Origin: CAZABP01 sp964483245
GTDB lineage: Bacteria > Planctomycetota > UBA1135 > UBA2386
Assembly: GCA_964483245.1 (NCBI GenBank)
Contig: CAZABP010000020.1
Location: forward strand, 1-64,000
DNA length: 64,000 bases
Reading direction: 5' to 3'
Of this stretch, positions 10,777 through 21,487 are shown piece after piece. A program made the position numbers and the translations under genes. Numbering within the stretch: position 1 is the stretch's first letter; each line of letters starts with the position of its first letter. A model generated the notes under the pieces. The model worked only from the letters and a program-made list of their open reading frames with translations, was not told where the DNA came from and did not search any database.

Positions 10777-11367
10777 TCACCGCCCCGGCAGCGGGGAGAT
10801 GTCGCGGATCCGGCGCGAGCGGTCGGCGGCCCCCGACGGCTGCTGCTCCTGACCGGTCACACCGAGTGCCCTCTTGACCTCGCGCACGTAATCCTCGACC
10901 GACGACTCCGGCGTGTGCTGGATCCCGAGGAACGCGCCGATCTCCTTGGTCAGCGCCATGTTCTGCGTGAACGACCAGGCGTTCGCGCGGAAGAACTCCT
11001 TCATGTACCGCTTGAACGACCGCCGCGAGATCACGAGGCCGACCAGGTACACCAGCACGGCGAACCCCACGATCGACAGGCTGATCAGCAGCGTGCCGAT
11101 GCGCTCGTCGAGCGTGTCGAGCTGCGCGAACGCCTGCAGCAGGAACCCGGCGTTCAGGAACAAGAAGCCGAGCACCGTCTGCATCTTGTTCAGCGCGTAG
11201 TCCCGGATCGCCGCGAGGCTGCCGAGACCGACGCCGAAGAACTCTTCGATGACCTTCCGCGGCCGCCGGAAGATGATGGAGTTGGCCAGGAAGAAGACGC
11301 CGACCAGATTGCAGGTCAGGCCGATGACCGCGAGCTCGGAGGGTCCCATCAGGTGGAGCGACGGCAC
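10777..11367 (-). CDS. Conserved membrane protein of unknown function
   Basis: 196 residues. Three hydrophobic segments are visible: LAVIGLTCNLVGVFFLANSIIF near residues 13-34, LGFLFLNAGFLLQAFAQL near 65-83, and IGTLLISLSIVGFAVLVYLVGLVI near 90-113. A charged C-terminal half follows (RRSFKRYMKEFFRANAWSFTQNMALTKEIGAFLGI) with a disordered Gly/Ser/Arg tail. No catalytic motif was seen and the family is not recognised. It is divergent from gatC, with 117 bases between them. The coding call is supported by the clean membrane-segment pattern and length. Confidence 0.7.
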   Translation of the reverse strand: MPSLHLMGPSELAVIGLTCNLVGVFFLANSIIFRRPRKVIEEFFGVGLGSLAAIRDYALNKMQTVLGFLFLNAGFLLQAFAQLDTLDERIGTLLISLSIVGFAVLVYLVGLVISRRSFKRYMKEFFRANAWSFTQNMALTKEIGAFLGIQHTPESSVEDYVREVKRALGVTGQEQQPSGAADRSRRIRDISPLPGR

Positions 11368-11484
11368 GCGCGGCGCCGTCGCGAGCGAGCAGTGTAGCCA
11401 CGGCAGGGGCGCGGGCCAGTCCGGGACCGGCTACCGCGGGCGTGGATTCACCGCGGCAGCGCGCTTACAAGCAGGCCCGCTGCG

Positions 11485-11769
11485 ATGGAGCGTTCGGAGA
11501 TCCTGGCCCTGGCCGAGCTTGCCCGCCTGCGGCTGACCGAAGCCGAGCTCGCGCAGGTCGGCGAGCAGATCACACGGCTCGTGCAGCAATTCGCCGCCAT
11601 CGCCGGCGTGCCGACCGACGGGATCGAACCGAGTCCCTACCCACTGCCGCTCGAGCTCCGCCCGCGTCCGGACGAGGCCGGTCCGGTGCTGCCGACCGCC
11701 GACGTGCTCGGCCAGGCACCCGAGCAACGGGCGGACGCGTTCGTGGTCCCGCGCGTCGTGGACGGGTGA
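11485..11769 (+). CDS. gatC: Glutamyl-tRNA(Gln)/aspartyl-tRNA(Asn) amidotransferase subunit C
   Basis: 94 residues, the normal GatC length. Conserved features: EILALAELARLRLTEAELAQ at the N-terminus, an LVQQF helix, the GVPTDGIEPSPYPLPLELR proline-rich segment and a DAFVVPRVV C-terminus. GatC stabilises the GatA-GatB complex that converts misacylated Glu-tRNA(Gln) or Asp-tRNA(Asn) to the amidated form. First gene of a gatCAB operon: its TGA overlaps the GTG start of gatA by 4 bases. Confidence 0.95.
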   Translation: MERSEILALAELARLRLTEAELAQVGEQITRLVQQFAAIAGVPTDGIEPSPYPLPLELRPRPDEAGPVLPTADVLGQAPEQRADAFVVPRVVDG

Positions 11770-13222
11770 GCTTCCTGCTGCATCAGCAGTCGGCGCGCGC
11801 GACCGCGCAGGCCGTGCAGGCCGGCGAGCTGCGCGCAGCCGACATCGTCGATGCGGCCCTGCGGCGGATCGAAACGACCGATCCGCAGCTCGGCGCGTTC
11901 GTCGAGACCTGGGGCGCGAGCGCGCGGGCGCTCGCGGAGCGGATCGACGGCGACCGCGCGCGCGGGCGGACGCTCGGCCGGCTCGCCGGTGTGCCGGTCG
12001 CGGTCAAGGACAACCTCGCCTACGCCGGGCACGCGCTCGGCTGCGCGTCGAAGATCCTGCGCGGGTTCCGCGCCCCGTACACCGCAACGGTGCTGGAGCG
12101 GATGCTGCGGGAGGATGCGATCCCGATCGGCCGCACCAACATGGACGAGTTCGGGATGGGCAGCTCGACCGAGCACTCGTGCCATGGGCCGACGCGGAAT
12201 CCGTTCGACGCGCAGCGGACTCCCGGCGGCTCGAGCGGCGGTTCGGCCGTCGCGGTCGCGGCGCGGCAGACTCCGCTCGCGCTCGGCTCGGACACCGGCG
12301 GGTCGATCCGGCAGCCGGCCGCGATGTGCGGCGTGCTCGGCCTGAAGCCGACCTACGGGCGCGTGCCGCGGCATGGGCTGGTCGCGTATGCGAGTTCGCT
12401 CGACACCGTCGGTGCGCTCGCGCACGACGCCGGCGATCTCGCGCTGTGGCTTGCGATCGCGAGCGGCGTGGATCCGCTCGACAGCACGTCGCTCGATGCG
12501 CCGCCGCCGGGCCCGGAGCTCGCTGCCGAGCGTGGACTCGCGGGGCTGCGGATCGGGGTACCGGCGGAGTACTTCGGCGCCGGTCTCGACGCCGAGGTCG
12601 AAGCCGGCGTGCGGGCAGCGCTGCAGCGGATGGAATCGCTCGGCGCGAAGCTGGTCGCCGTGCAGCTGCCGGCGACGTCGCACGCGATCGCGGCGTACTA
12701 CCTGATCGCGACGGCGGAGGCCTCGTCCAACCTCGCGCGCTACGACGGCGTGCGCTACGGACTGCGCGTCGGCGCGGACAGCGTGGATGCGTTGTACCGG
12801 GATACCCGCTCGGCCGGGTTCGGCAGCGAGGTCAAGCGCCGGATCCTGCTCGGGACGTTCTGCCTGAGCCGCGGGCACCACGACGCGTTCTACGGCCAGG
12901 CCACGAAGGTGCGGAGCCTCGTGCGCAACGACCACCTGGCGGTGTTCGCGCAATGCGACCTGCTGGCCGGACCGACGTCGCCGGTGCCGGCGTTTCCGCT
13001 CGGTTCGCGGCTCGACGATCCGCTGGCGATGTATCTGTGCGATGTGTTGACGGTCGGCGCGAACCTGGCCGGCATCCCGGCGCTGTCGGTGCCGTGCGGG
13101 TTCACGCGCAGCGGTCTGCCGATCGGCCTGCAGCTGATCGCGCCGGCACTCGGCGAGGAGGTGCTGCTGCAGACGGCCGGCTGCCTGCTGCAGGATCGTG
13201 CGGCGCTGCGGGAGCCGGTGCC

Positions 13223-13226
<4 letters not shown>
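11766..13226 (+). CDS. gatA: Glutamyl-tRNA(Gln) amidotransferase subunit A
   Basis: 486 residues, as expected for GatA. The GTG start at 11766 overlaps the gatC stop as GTGA. The amidase-signature Ser-cisSer-Lys machinery is present: Lys in VAVKDN, Ser in GGSSGGSAVAVAA and Ser in SDTGGSIRQPAA. It hydrolyses glutamine to supply ammonia that passes to GatB. The C-terminal LAGIPALSVPCGFTRSGLPIGLQLIAP block is family-typical. It overlaps gatB by 4 bases (GTGA), giving translational coupling of all three subunits. Confidence 0.96.
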
Positions 13227-14647
<1,421 letters not shown>

Positions 14648-14696
14648 CCGTCCCGACAGGAATCCACCCCCACCGTCCACGTCCACCGTCCTGCCG

Positions 14697-15596
14697 ATGA
14701 CCGAAGCCCTCGTCCTCGATCGTGTCAGCAAGCGCTTCGGCCAGAAGGTCGCCGTCGACTCGCTGTCGTTCCAGATCCCGCGCGGCACCATCGTCGGGTT
14801 CCTCGGCCAGAACGGCGCCGGCAAGACCACGACGATCCGGATGGTCATGAGCATCTACTACCCGGACGAGGGATCGATCGAGATCCTCGGGCACCCGGAT
14901 GCCGAGCACATCAAGGACCGCCTCGGCTATCTGCCGGAGGAGAAGGGCCTCTACAAGAAGATGCGCACGGCCGAGATCGTCGCGTACTTCGGGCGGCTCA
15001 AGGGGCTCGACCGCCAGACCGCGCGCACGCGCGCCGAGGAGCTGCTGACCCGCTATGGCCTCGGCAACGAGCTGAAGTCGCGCTGCGAGGCGCTGTCGAA
15101 GGGCATGGGGCAGAAGGTGCAATTGCTGGCGACGATCATCCACGACCCGGAGCTGGTGATCCTCGACGAGCCGTTCTCCGGCCTCGACCCGGTCAACCGC
15201 GACGTCATGCGGGACGCGATCCTGCAGATGAAGCGCGAGGGGCGCACGGTCGTGTTCTCGACGCACGTCATGGAGCAGGCCGAGGAGATCTGCGACTCGA
15301 TCATCATGATCCACAAAGGGAAGAAGGTGCTCGACGGCTCGCTGTCGGCGATCAAGCGCAACACCGCGCACGGGATCCACCTCGATTACGACGGGGACGG
15401 CACCTTCCTGCGCACGCTGCCGGGGGTCGCGCGGATCAACGACTCCGGCAAGAGCGCCGAGCTGTTCCTCGAGCAGGGCTACGACCCGCAGCAGTTCCTG
15501 CGCGCGATCGTGGACCGGATCGAGGTGCGGCGGTTCGACCTGCGCGAGCCGTCGCTGCACGAGATCTTCGTGCGCAAGGTGCAGGAGACGCACTGA
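14697..15596 (+). CDS. ABC transporter ATP-binding protein (ABC-2/NatA type)
   Basis: 299 residues. Walker A GQNGAGKTT near residues 38-46, Q-loop in LGYLPEEKGLY, signature LSKGMGQKVQL in place of LSGGQ, Walker B LVILDEPFSGLD and switch His in VFSTHVMEQ. A C-terminal extension of about 80 residues after the ATPase core is typical of NatA/CcmA-like exporters. ATG 14697 is 49 bases after gatB. The permease starts on the overlapping ATGA at 15593-15596, so the two form an exporter. Substrate unknown; the NatAB family includes sodium and drug exporters. Confidence 0.92.
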   Translation: MTEALVLDRVSKRFGQKVAVDSLSFQIPRGTIVGFLGQNGAGKTTTIRMVMSIYYPDEGSIEILGHPDAEHIKDRLGYLPEEKGLYKKMRTAEIVAYFGRLKGLDRQTARTRAEELLTRYGLGNELKSRCEALSKGMGQKVQLLATIIHDPELVILDEPFSGLDPVNRDVMRDAILQMKREGRTVVFSTHVMEQAEEICDSIIMIHKGKKVLDGSLSAIKRNTAHGIHLDYDGDGTFLRTLPGVARINDSGKSAELFLEQGYDPQQFLRAIVDRIEVRRFDLREPSLHEIFVRKVQETH

Positions 15597-17152
15597 TGCG
15601 CGGCAAGATCCATCTGGTGGCGATGCGCGAGTTCCTCGAGAACGTGCGCACCAAGACGTTCTGGATCGGGATCCTGGCGTTCCCGTTGATCTTCGTCATT
15701 GCGGCGGTCGTCGGCGGGATCATGAACCGCGCCAAGGCGCCGCGGACCTATGCGGTGCTCGACCGCTCCGAGGATCAATGGTTGAGCAACGCGGTACGTG
15801 CGCGGATCGCGAGCCGCGATGTCAGCAGCATCCTCGAAGGCCTGCAGTCGGAGGATCCGGAGGCGCGCGCGAAGGCGGAGCAGGAGCTGCGCCAGCGGCT
15901 CGAGAGCCTGCCGGAGGACCATCCGATCCGGCGGCTGCTGGCCCGGATCAAGGAGCGGTATCCGGACGACGATGCACTGGACCGGTTGGCGAAGGATCCG
16001 TCCGCGCTCGCCGGTGCGCTCAAGGAGATCGCGTTCGAATGGATGCAGTCGCTGACTGCGACCGATCGGTCCGCGTTGGCGAACCTGACCAGCGATCTCG
16101 GACTCGTCAAGTATCCGGAAGTCGAGCTCGGCGAACTCGGCGACGACCCGGAAGCGACGTTGAACCGGCGGCTCGAGAACGGGTCCCTGTTCGCGTACTT
16201 CGTGATCGGGCCTGATCCGGTCGCGTCCAATGCCGGCAGCAACTACGTCTCGAACAACCAGACCGACCGGGATCTGCGGGAGTGGTACGCGCGCCACGCC
16301 GCCGAGCTGGTGCGTGAGAAGCGGATCGCGCAGATCGGACTGTCGAAGGCCGAAGCGCGGTCGATCCTCGACAGCTACTCGTTCGAAGCAGCGAAAGTCG
16401 GCGCAGGCGGGAAGACCGAGAAAGCGAAGACCGCCGACGTGGCGTTCCAGTTCGCACCCGTGGCGTTCGTGTACCTGCTGTGGATCGCCGTGTTCACGGC
16501 GGCCAACATGCTGCTGACCAACACCATCGAGGAGAAGTCGAACCGGATCATCGAGGTCCTGCTGTCCTCGGTGTCGCCGTTCCAGTTGATGGCCGGCAAG
16601 GTCTGGGGGATCGCCGCGACCGGCCTCGCCGTCGTCGGGTTCTGGGCTGCGTTCGGCCTGCTCGGGATCTGGCTGCTGCCGCAGATCTTCCCCGACATCA
16701 GCAAGCTCCAGCTCGATGTCATCCTGGCGAATCCGCGCTACCTCGGCTCCTTCGTCGGCTACTTCCTCGGCGGCTACCTGCTGTATGCCGCCGTGCTGGT
16801 CGGCATCGGCTCCGTCTGCAACAGCCTCAAGGAGGCGCAGAACCTGATGCAGCCGGTCGTGCTGATGTTGATCGTGCCGTTGCTGGCGATGATCCCGATC
16901 GCGAACGACCCCAACGGACCGGTCGCCCGCGTCATGACCTACATCCCGCTGTTCACGCCGTTCGTCATGATGAACCGCGCGGCCGGCGAGCCCCCGCTGT
17001 GGGAATACATCGTCAGCACGCTGCTGATGCTCGCGACGATCGCGTTCATGTTCTGGGCCGCTGCCAAGGTGTTCCGCATCGGCGTCCTGATGACCGGCAA
17101 GCCGCCGCGCCTGCGCGAGATCCTGCGCTGGATCCGCGCGCCCGTGCGCTGA
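15596..17152 (+). CDS. ABC-2 type permease
   Basis: 518 residues, translationally coupled to the ATPase gene. An N-terminal membrane helix (FWIGILAFPLIFVIAAVVGGI) is followed by a large non-membrane region of about 230 residues, then five or more C-terminal helices. These begin at VAFVYLLWIAVFTAANMLL and include GIAATGLAVVGFWAAFGLLGIWLL and YLLYAAVLVGIGSVCNSL. The segment EEKSNRIIEVLLSSVSPFQLMAGKVWGI is the hallmark of NatB/YhaP-type ABC-2 permeases. It ends 150 bases before the converging MacB-like gene; the gap is filled by an inverted-repeat element. Confidence 0.92.
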   Translation: MRGKIHLVAMREFLENVRTKTFWIGILAFPLIFVIAAVVGGIMNRAKAPRTYAVLDRSEDQWLSNAVRARIASRDVSSILEGLQSEDPEARAKAEQELRQRLESLPEDHPIRRLLARIKERYPDDDALDRLAKDPSALAGALKEIAFEWMQSLTATDRSALANLTSDLGLVKYPEVELGELGDDPEATLNRRLENGSLFAYFVIGPDPVASNAGSNYVSNNQTDRDLREWYARHAAELVREKRIAQIGLSKAEARSILDSYSFEAAKVGAGGKTEKAKTADVAFQFAPVAFVYLLWIAVFTAANMLLTNTIEEKSNRIIEVLLSSVSPFQLMAGKVWGIAATGLAVVGFWAAFGLLGIWLLPQIFPDISKLQLDVILANPRYLGSFVGYFLGGYLLYAAVLVGIGSVCNSLKEAQNLMQPVVLMLIVPLLAMIPIANDPNGPVARVMTYIPLFTPFVMMNRAAGEPPLWEYIVSTLLMLATIAFMFWAAAKVFRIGVLMTGKPPRLREILRWIRAPVR

Positions 17153-17174
17153 TCGCGTAAGGCCGCCGCGCGCG

Positions 17175-17269
17175 TGTCTGACACCCGGTGTACCGAACCC
17201 TCCCAATTCAGACGGTTGGTGTCAGACTCCAACCCTCCCAATTCAGGAGGGTTGGAGTCTGACACCAAC
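17175..17269. repeat. Overlapping inverted-repeat element, GGTGTCAGAC core
   Basis: A perfect 24-base inverted repeat (arms 17215-17238 and 17246-17269, 7-base loop) sits between two converging genes. A second stem is possible between 17175-17184 and 17218-17227, which uses part of the same left arm, so the two hairpins exclude each other. The 15-base string AACCCTCCCAATTCA occurs twice (from 17196 and from 17231). Related elements occur near 21324 and 32943. It may act as a bidirectional terminator or be a REP-like mobile palindrome. Confidence 0.8.
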
Positions 17270-17302
17270 TGCCCGTTTCTAAGGAGACACCTGCGCAGCG
17301 CT

Positions 17303-18568
17303 CTACTCGTGCCGCAGCGCGTCGACCGGGTCCATCGTCGCGGCGCGCCAGGCGGGGTAGATCCCGAAGGCGATGCCGACTGCGACCGAGATGCCGCAGG
17401 CGAGCACGACGTGCTCGGCGCGCACGATCGTCAGGTTGGAGCTGAACGCGGTGATCAGCACCGGGATCAGCACGCCGACCCCGATCCCGAGCACGCCGCC
17501 AGCGCTGCTGAGCGTGACGGTTTCGACCAGGAACTGCATGACGATGTGCCGCCGCTGCGCGCCGAGCGCGCGGCGGATGCCGATCTCGCGCGTGCGCTCG
17601 GTGACGGTCGCGAGCATGACGTTCATGATCCCGATCCCGCCGACCAGCAGGGAGATCACGGCGATCGAGCCGAGCACGAGGTTGAAGATCCGCGCCGTCG
17701 CCTCCTGCTGGCGCAACAGCTCGAGCGGGACGATCAGCTTGACGTCGTCCTGCGCGCGGTTGCCGATCTGCAGGATCCCGGCGACCAGCCGCGACGCCGG
17801 GATCACCTCCTCGGCGGTGCGCAGCTTGACCTTGATCTCGTTCAGCTCGACGCGCGTGCGCTCCTCGGAGCCGGTGCTGCGCCGGCGCGTCATCTCGCCG
17901 AAGCGCGAACGGGACGTCGACATCGGCACGAACGCACACTGATCCAGCGGCACACCGCCGGGACTCGCCTCGCGGCCGATGGCGGCGAGCACGCCGATGA
18001 CGGTGAACCGTGAATCCCCGGTCTCGACGCTCGCACCGAGCGGGTTCGAAAGCGGGAACAGCGTGTCGGCGAGTCCGCTGCCGAGCACGATGAAGTTCTC
18101 CCGCCGCTGCTCGTCGACCGGGGACAACCAACGCCCCTCGAGGACGCGCAGGTTCATCAGCTCGGCGTATTCCGGCATCGTCCCGACGACGATGCTGCTG
18201 GCCCAATGCTCGCCGTTGCGGAGGTTCTTCGGCGTCTCGCGCACGCCGACGATCTGCTCGGCACCGGGCAGCAGCACGCGCAACCGCTCGGCGTCCTTGT
18301 ATTCGAGGCCGAATGCGAACGCCTGCCACCGATTGCCCTGGCTGGTGCTCTCCGTCTCCGGCGGGCGCTGCGTGCGCACCATCAGGTTGGTCGGCCCGAG
18401 CGCCTTGAGCTGCTCGAGCGCTTCGTGGCTGGCGCCTTCGCCCACCGCCAGCATCGAGATCACCGACGAGACCCCGAACAGCAGCCCGAGCACGGTCAGG
18501 AACGAGCGGAGCTTGTGCAGCAGGAGGCTCTTGACCCCCAGGCGCAGCATCGGCGCGAGGTTCGCCAT
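17303..18568 (-). CDS. MacB-like ABC transporter permease (FtsX fold)
   Basis: 421 residues. An N-terminal helix (LRSFLTVLGLLFGVSSVISMLAVGEGA) precedes a large MacB_PCD periplasmic domain (about residues 45-280). Three C-terminal helices follow with the FtsX-type signature: GSIAVISLLVGGIGIMNVMLATVTERTREIGIRRALGAQ. The last segment FGIYPAWRAATMDPVDALRHE is diagnostic for the MacB/LolC/FtsX superfamily. It lies 12 bases downstream of a MacA-like adaptor gene on the same strand. The ATPase that must energise it is not adjacent: on the downstream side there is only the inverted-repeat element and then a converging gene. The ATPase is probably encoded elsewhere. Confidence 0.9.
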   Translation of the reverse strand: MANLAPMLRLGVKSLLLHKLRSFLTVLGLLFGVSSVISMLAVGEGASHEALEQLKALGPTNLMVRTQRPPETESTSQGNRWQAFAFGLEYKDAERLRVLLPGAEQIVGVRETPKNLRNGEHWASSIVVGTMPEYAELMNLRVLEGRWLSPVDEQRRENFIVLGSGLADTLFPLSNPLGASVETGDSRFTVIGVLAAIGREASPGGVPLDQCAFVPMSTSRSRFGEMTRRRSTGSEERTRVELNEIKVKLRTAEEVIPASRLVAGILQIGNRAQDDVKLIVPLELLRQQEATARIFNLVLGSIAVISLLVGGIGIMNVMLATVTERTREIGIRRALGAQRRHIVMQFLVETVTLSSAGGVLGIGVGVLIPVLITAFSSNLTIVRAEHVVLACGISVAVGIAFGIYPAWRAATMDPVDALRHE

Positions 18569-18580
18569 TCCGGCCGCCTG

Positions 18581-20368
18581 CTAGCGGGAATCGCCGCCGC
18601 CGTTGCCGCCGTTGCCGCCGTTCGTCGCGGCCGGCACCGGAACCACAGCGCTCCCGTCGGATTCGCTGCTGGCGCTGGCCGCCGCCGCGCCCGCCGGACC
18701 GTCGGCCGGGGGCTTGGCGTCCGCCGGCGTGCCATCCGGGAGCCTTGCCCCGGGCGGCCGCACGAGGTGGATCCGGTCACCGTCCGCGAGGCCCGACGTG
18801 ACTTCCACGTGCGTCAGGTTGTTGCTGCCGAGTTCGACGCGCACCGCCTGTGCACCGGCCGGCGTCGACTGCCAGACGTAGTGGTGCGTGCCGCGCCGCT
18901 CGAGTGCTGCCAGTGGAACGCTCAGCACGTTGGTGAGCACGCCGACCTGGATCTCGACCGTCGCGCTCATCCCCGGGCGCAGCAGACCCTGCGCGTTGTC
19001 CCCCGCCAGCTCGACGCTGACGCCGTACAGCTTCTGCTCCTGGAACCGGTGCGTCTGCTCCGGCAGCGTCGAGACACGCGTGACCTTGCCGGCGTAGACG
19101 CGGTCAGGGAACGCATCCACCTTGATCGTGGCGTGCTGTCCGACCGCGACGCGGTCGATCTGCGCCTCGTGGACGCGCAGCTGCGCGACCATCTTGCTGA
19201 TGTCCGGCAGGATCACGATCTCCTGCCGTTCGCGGATCTCGATGCCTTCGTAGACCGGCTCGTCCCAGTCGAACCGCGCATAGACGACGAGACCGGGCGT
19301 CGGCGCGCGCATGACGGCGTTGGCGATCTGCTCGTTCCAGTTGTCGAGCCGCTCCTTGGCGAGGCGGAACTCCGCCTCCGACGCGCTCAGCTCCGCCGCC
19401 TCGCGCACACGCCGCGCCTCGCCGGTCCCGCGCACGCTGGCGAGCCCGAGCGTGGCGTTCTCGATCTCCTGCTCGACCGTGATCAGACTCTCCGGCAGCG
19501 TGTACTTGACCAGCAGCGCGAGGTCGTTCCAGGCGACCGTCATCCGCGACAGCTGCCGCTGGTGGTTGATCTGGTCGCGTTCGAGCTCGTTGCGCGTGAT
19601 GTAGCCCTTCTTCGCCAGCCGCTCGCTGTGACCGAGCGTGTCCTCGGCCATCTTCAGATCGGCGCGCGTCAGCGAGATCGTGTCGATCTGCTGCAGCACC
19701 TGGTTCGCGATCTCCCCCATCGCCAGGTCGAGATTCTGGCTCGGGCCGAGCAGGTCGAGCACTTTCTGCACCAGCTCGCCGTGCTTGTTCTGCGCATCCG
19801 GGTCGATCTGCTGCTCCTCGGTGATCACCCCGCGGAGCTTCGCGACCATCTCGCGGTTGGTGCCGATCGCGCTGCCCGGGTCCGTGGCGTTCGGCTGCTT
19901 GGGCTGACCGAGCAGCTTCTCGCGCCGCAGCTCGGCGATCTTGAGCCGGCTGAGCGCAGTGTTCTCCGCCGCCTGCAGCTCCCGCTCCATGATCTCGAAG
20001 TTCTTGCGCGCCTGCAGCAGCGCGGCTTCGGCCTTGGCGACCGAGATCGCCTGGTTCGCACGCCGCTCCTCGATCTCGCTGGCATCGAGCTCCGCGACCT
20101 TGTCGCCGGTCTTGACGACCGTCCCCTCGCGCACGAGGTAGATCAGCGTCGCCCGCCCCTCGAGCTTCGACGTAACGCGCGTGTCACGCGCCGCCTGCAG
20201 CTCGCCGCGCTCACGGACCGCGATCCGCAGGTCACCGCGGGTCACGGTCTGGATCAACATCGGATCCGCGTCCGGTCCGCTGCCGCTGCCACAGCCGGCG
20301 GACAGGCAGCCCGCGACGGCCAGCAGCCAGCTGCGCCGGCCTCCGAGCTGGGGCTTCGTGATCGGCAT
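18581..20368 (-). CDS. MacA/HlyD-like periplasmic adaptor lipoprotein
   Basis: 595 residues from ATG 20368. The signal peptide ends in a canonical lipobox, LSAGC, so it is probably membrane-anchored through a lipidated Cys near residue 26. The layout is that of a membrane-fusion protein: a split biotinyl-lipoyl-like domain (RGDLRIAVRERGELQ ... GTVVKTGDKVAELDASEIEERRANQ), a long alpha-helical hairpin (about residues 100-310, longer than in E. coli MacA), and beta-barrel and membrane-proximal domains (RRGTHHYVW ... VEVTSGLADGDRIHL). A Gly/Asn-rich low-complexity tail ends the protein. Encoded immediately upstream of the MacB-like permease, with which it should form an envelope export complex. 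Confidence 0.88.
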   Translation of the reverse strand: MPITKPQLGGRRSWLLAVAGCLSAGCGSGSGPDADPMLIQTVTRGDLRIAVRERGELQAARDTRVTSKLEGRATLIYLVREGTVVKTGDKVAELDASEIEERRANQAISVAKAEAALLQARKNFEIMERELQAAENTALSRLKIAELRREKLLGQPKQPNATDPGSAIGTNREMVAKLRGVITEEQQIDPDAQNKHGELVQKVLDLLGPSQNLDLAMGEIANQVLQQIDTISLTRADLKMAEDTLGHSERLAKKGYITRNELERDQINHQRQLSRMTVAWNDLALLVKYTLPESLITVEQEIENATLGLASVRGTGEARRVREAAELSASEAEFRLAKERLDNWNEQIANAVMRAPTPGLVVYARFDWDEPVYEGIEIRERQEIVILPDISKMVAQLRVHEAQIDRVAVGQHATIKVDAFPDRVYAGKVTRVSTLPEQTHRFQEQKLYGVSVELAGDNAQGLLRPGMSATVEIQVGVLTNVLSVPLAALERRGTHHYVWQSTPAGAQAVRVELGSNNLTHVEVTSGLADGDRIHLVRPPGARLPDGTPADAKPPADGPAGAAAASASSESDGSAVVPVPAATNGGNGGNGGGDSR

Positions 20369-20510
20369 GTGCCCGGTATCCAGGATCGCGGAGCTTACGG
20401 CAACCTGCGGACACGCCGGAATCGGGAATCGATGCCGGATCTGCGTCCGCATGGCCGCTTCGCCACGGATCCTCGATGCACGTTCCCCGCTGCCCGCGAA
20501 CCGCGGAGCA

Positions 20511-21338
20511 CTACCGCGCGCTGCGGCGCAGACCGAACGCATGCCCGGACCAGGTCGCGTCGATGGCGCAGACCTTGAAGTCGATGCGGCCGGCGGCAAG
20601 GCCTGCCTCGCGCACGGCCGCCTCGTCGAGGTCGGTATCGACGCCCGAAGTCTTCTTGGGCCACGCGAGCCACAGGATCCCCGCACCGTCGAGCGCACGC
20701 AGGGCTGCCGGCAACCGGCGCTGCAGCTCCGCGCGGCGCACCGCGAACAGCAGCACGAGATCCGCCTTGCCACCCGCCCGCGTCGCGACCACTGCACCCG
20801 CCGGCAGCATGCCGAGCGTGGCGAGGAAGCCATCCGGCGCGCCGACCAACAACAGGCGTGTGCCCGGCTTCACGCCGAGTTTCTGCGCGAGCGGCTTGCC
20901 GGAGTAACCGGATGTAGAGCGCGGCACGACCGGCGCGACTGGTGCGACCGATGGGCGCGACAGCGCGCGCTTCAGCGCACTGCCGATACCGCGCCAGGTC
21001 GTGTAGATCGCATCCGGCACATCACGCTGCAGACGCTGCGTCTTCGCCGGCTCCCCCTTGACGATGACCAGCGGCACACCGCGCGTGCGCTTGCGCTCGC
21101 GCAGATACCACGCCATCGCGCGGCCATGCGACGGCAGCCGCGCCAGATCGATGACGATCGCATCCGGGGGATCCGCCTGCACGCGCTTGCCACCGCGCGC
21201 GCCGTCCTTCCCTTCGCCATCCACGTCGTAGCCGAGCTCCGCCAACCGCTCGAGCCGCGCCACCATCTCCGCCTCGTGCCAGTGGAACAGGAACACGGAG
21301 CGCTTTCCCGTTTCAGGACACTTGGGGTCAGATTCCAT
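20511..21338 (-). CDS. Receiver-like domain fused to DUF3052
   Basis: About 275 residues. The N-terminal 110 residues form a CheY-like strand-helix pattern (VFLFHWHEAEMVARLERLAELGYDV ... DAIVIDLARLPSHGRAMAWYLRERKRTRGVPLVIVKG) without a convincing phosphorylation pocket. The C-terminal 130 residues match DUF3052 (SGYSGKPLAQKLGVKPGTRLLLVGAPDGF ... WLAWPKKTSGVDTDL ... KVCAIDATWSG). The start is uncertain. ATG 21338 lies inside an upstream repeat element, ATG 21383 lies beyond it, and GTG 21296 would begin exactly at the first beta strand. If GTG 21296 is right, the protein is 261 residues. Function unknown. Confidence 0.75.
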   Translation of the reverse strand: MESDPKCPETGKRSVFLFHWHEAEMVARLERLAELGYDVDGEGKDGARGGKRVQADPPDAIVIDLARLPSHGRAMAWYLRERKRTRGVPLVIVKGEPAKTQRLQRDVPDAIYTTWRGIGSALKRALSRPSVAPVAPVVPRSTSGYSGKPLAQKLGVKPGTRLLLVGAPDGFLATLGMLPAGAVVATRAGGKADLVLLFAVRRAELQRRLPAALRALDGAGILWLAWPKKTSGVDTDLDEAAVREAGLAAGRIDFKVCAIDATWSGHAFGLRRSAR

Positions 21339-21368
21339 CTCTCCCGATCCGGGCGGTTTGGAATCTCC
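21324..21368. repeat. Diverged copy of the GTCAGAC inverted-repeat element
   Basis: The string GGGGTCAGATTCCA and the later TGGAATCT form the outer stem. The inner part CTCTCCCGATCCGGG parallels CCCTCCCAATTCAGG of the 17175 element. It overlaps the possible start codon of the DUF3052 gene. Confidence 0.6.
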
Positions 21369-21487
21369 GTAGAAACTGGTCATACGCCCCGTCGGTGAAC
21401 GTCGCCGCCGCAGCGGCGCCGAGGCCGCTGGTTTCGCGGCGTCGTGGTCGCCGCGTCGCGGCGGTGAGGACACTGACACCATCCCCG

